DNA of 64,000 nt, taken from the NCBI GenBank assembly GCA_037501455.1, contig CM074857.1, positions 123,863,501 through 123,927,500 on the forward strand, given 5' to 3'. Position 1 is the stretch's first letter; each line of letters begins with the position of its first letter. This DNA comes from Lantana camara. Taxonomy: Eukaryota > Streptophyta > Magnoliopsida > Lamiales > Verbenaceae. Shown here piece after piece: positions 61,902-64,000 of this stretch. The translations under genes were made by a program, and so were the position numbers. Under the pieces are notes generated by a model. The model worked only from the letters and a program-made list of their open reading frames with translations, ran no database searches and had not been told where the DNA came from.

Positions 61902-62999
61902 TAGCTTGTCTTGATATCGAAACTCACAGCTCCAAGCTTTCTTCAATGGTGGAAAATGAGATGAAACGCTTTCAAGTTTCAACTATGGCCGTGTGGATTT
62001 AACAAGCTCGAAGTTTGCATGAAAACATATTTTGTATAAGAAGATATGTTTTTTAAATGAAGAACGTATCTGGGCTCTGGAGTTGTATGGATTTGGAGGG
62101 AAAGATTCGATGATAGAGCAAAAGTCAGCAAAAGGGTGACTAGATCATGGTTCTTGCAATGGGCTTCTTAATTGAACATGTGAGGAAGGCCAAGAATACG
62201 GGCTGGGGTTTTGTGCCACCAAATTTGTTTATGATGATTACATTTAAGATCTCTGGTTTTCATTAATTTTCTGACACCAATTTAAGATCAATTGGTGATT
62301 AGGGTTTGGATTTGCTACTAATAAGGATAATTACCCTCACATACTTTAATGTTTGGTTTAATTCGCACTCTTATCATGATGGCTGAGAAACTGCAAAAAC
62401 TAAAAGCTTTCAAGTATCATATCATTTGATCTGATTGATGGTGTCAAAGAATTTACATTTCATCTGATTGTTGGATTGCGACTATATCAACCTACGTACC
62501 GATCAATATTTGACTTTAATAAAACCCGTCAGCCAAACATTAGATATGTCATGAAAAGTTTTTGTCACCCGAGAGGCCTTCGTCTAATGGTGACTAGCTA
62601 GTCTACAAGAGACGGACTTTACCTTATTCTTTAAAAGGTCAGAGTTTAAAACCTACTTATTAAAAAAATTATTCAGAAAGAGAATTGGTGTTAAAAACCG
62701 AGTTGAATTCATTCTAGGCAGAAACGTTGTTATAGAACTCTATTTTACATCCGATCAAAAGTTGCAGTAATATTGAAGAATTTAATTATTAAGGACTGGA
62801 AGTGTAATATAAAAACTCTATTTTACAATATTCTTCTGCAGGAAAACTGTTAGCGCAGAGTGCTCACTGTAAAGGACCTTGAGCATTTTGTATATGTTAC
62901 AAATAATCAATAGGGAGAGAAACAAGAGAAATATATACAAAGTAGAGGGTGAAAAAAGACAATAACTAGACTTATCCGTTATTGCGAAAACGGTTATAT
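61902..62999. other. Promoter of the GPI-protein gene and 3' flank of the helicase gene
   Basis: No gene is seen. Around 62570-62690 there is a SINE-like stretch (CCTTCGTCTAATGGTGAC, then AGGTCAGAGTTTAAAACC, then an A run) without a clear TSD, so it is not called. The helicase 3' UTR probably covers the part just below 63000. Confidence 0.45.
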
Positions 63000-64000
63000 C
63001 TAAAACGACAGTTCTTCACAAATAAACAGCAATTCGTTTTCAAACCTCTGCAACGCGAACCGTTCTGCTGCTGTAATAATGCTCGTAACAAAACATTTAC
63101 TGTCTGAGAATGGCTTCCGACCTGTCCGGCCAGCCCGATGAAGGTAATTTACAGCATCTTTTGGAAGATCAAAGTTGTATATATGGGTCGTCTCCGGCAA
63201 GTCAACCCCTCGAGCAGCTATATCTGTTGCAACTAGAAGATAACCTTCTGATTGCTTAATATCCTGAATATGCAAGTGGAAATATTTCAAAGTAATTAAT
63301 CTCAAAGTTCGTTTCAACAAACACCAAGCAGGGGATGAGTTAACTTATGAGACTAATTGAACTTACAGTTAAAGATGCAGCTCGTTGGTTAAAATTCATG
63401 TCTTCCTCTAAAAGAACTAACTCCGGGCCGCCTCCATGTGAAGTTTTAAGAAACTCAATTAAAAGGGTCGTGGGTGGAGCATTTCCAGCTTTCTTTGATT
63501 TTTCAGACTGCATATCACGGGGAAATGTCGTCGATAAAATAAATATCCTAATTCTAACTTGATGCTCAAATTCTAATATTTTAAAGTTGAGTGTGCTAAG
63601 AGGCGATTACTTGCTCTCCAACAAAAATTATGGCAGATTGTGGTGCATCCGACAGTAACAAATGCAGGAGTGTTGAATATCTCTCCTGTTTACCACATAT
63701 CTGAAGGAACAAAATAGATAGTGTAAACTGGTCACATGATAAAGACACCATAACCATAAAAATGGAGTGATTCAATTACGAAATGCTGCAATTTCAAATC
63801 TCTGATGATTTGTTTTTCTCACCACAAATCTGTGATAAAGGCATGATGGCATGGGCTCAACTGGATTTACATGGACATGTACGACATCGGCCTGTTTGAA
63901 TAATTGAAGCAGCAAACACAATTAGCAGATGATGATGCCAAATTCGGGCAATAACTGGAAAAGGATAAATTTAGCTCACAGACCTTGGTCCATTTCTGCT
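63000..64000 (-). CDS. RH58: DEAD-box ATP-dependent RNA helicase, RH58-like, 3' part
   Basis: Exons in reading order: >64000-63984, 63891-63823, 63700-63611, 63507-63367 and 63263-63000 (stop). The visible sequence is the C-terminal helicase domain: [51 protein letters not shown] (motif V), and HRAGRTGR (motif VI). It ends [14 protein letters not shown]. The wording [15 protein letters not shown] and the missing long C-terminal tail match RH58, a chloroplast-targeted plant DEAD-box protein. RNA unwinding in the plastid is the expected role. The N-terminal half, with the Walker A and DEAD motifs and the transit peptide, lies beyond the right edge. All exon joins seen are in frame. Confidence 0.88.

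Noticed and set aside
1..64000. CRISPR arrays, prokaryotic operons or a defence system
   Set aside because: The genes are spliced plant genes. The repeats are transposons, MITEs and local tandem duplications, with no regular repeat-spacer array.

Overview
The window is nuclear DNA of a flowering plant, almost certainly a eudicot. The evidence is spliced genes with GT-AG and GC-AG introns, AT-rich intergenic DNA, plant-specific families (FANTASTIC FOUR, NPK1/ANP MAPKKK, peroxisomal adenine nucleotide carrier), and plant Ty1/copia, Ty3/gypsy, hAT and SINE elements. I cannot name the species. The host genes are: a small conserved unknown gene (203-484, minus); a FANTASTIC FOUR-type gene (33674-34669, plus); a 17-exon NPK1/ANP-type MAPKKK (54412 down to 49400, minus); a 5-exon peroxisomal ATP/AMP carrier (57917-60235, plus); a 2-exon GPI-anchored secreted protein (61901 down to 60711, minus); and the 3' part of an RH58-type chloroplast DEAD-box helicase (minus, running off the right edge).

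The left third (about 1-23 kb) is a transposon nest that can be resolved almost base by base from target-site duplications (TSDs). A degenerate chromodomain Ty3/gypsy element (1782-17479, minus, LTRs roughly 10% diverged by eye) was hit by three later insertions: a copia element (3581-8584, 5 LTR mismatches in 186 bp), a 1.15-kb hAT derivative (10736-11886) and a 4.0-kb hAT-like element (12142-16161). The last one itself holds a Tat-type solo LTR (12344-13122) and an unclassified 1.4-kb repeat. Next to the nest lie a very young copia element (17613-21930, one LTR mismatch in 198 bp) whose gag core is missing, and a CCGG-rich hAT MITE (21952-22830).

The middle (about 23-49 kb) is gene-poor and AT-rich. 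It holds three short tRNA-like SINEs with 14-20 bp perfect TSDs, a 254-bp MITE with 5-bp TSDs, a 1.26-kb solo LTR with 5-bp TSDs, local tandem duplications, and the FANTASTIC FOUR gene, which has a large nested palindrome directly upstream.

The right part (49-64 kb) is the gene-dense part. ANP and PNC are divergent, PNC and the GPI protein are convergent, and the GPI gene and RH58 are tandem. An ANP gene close to a small GPI-protein gene recalls the Arabidopsis At3g06030-At3g06035 neighbourhood, and RH58 beside such GPI genes recalls At5g192xx (from memory, not searched). These genes do not form one pathway. I found no new defence-like or operon-like system; what is unusual is the transposon architecture and the palindrome at the FANTASTIC FOUR promoter.
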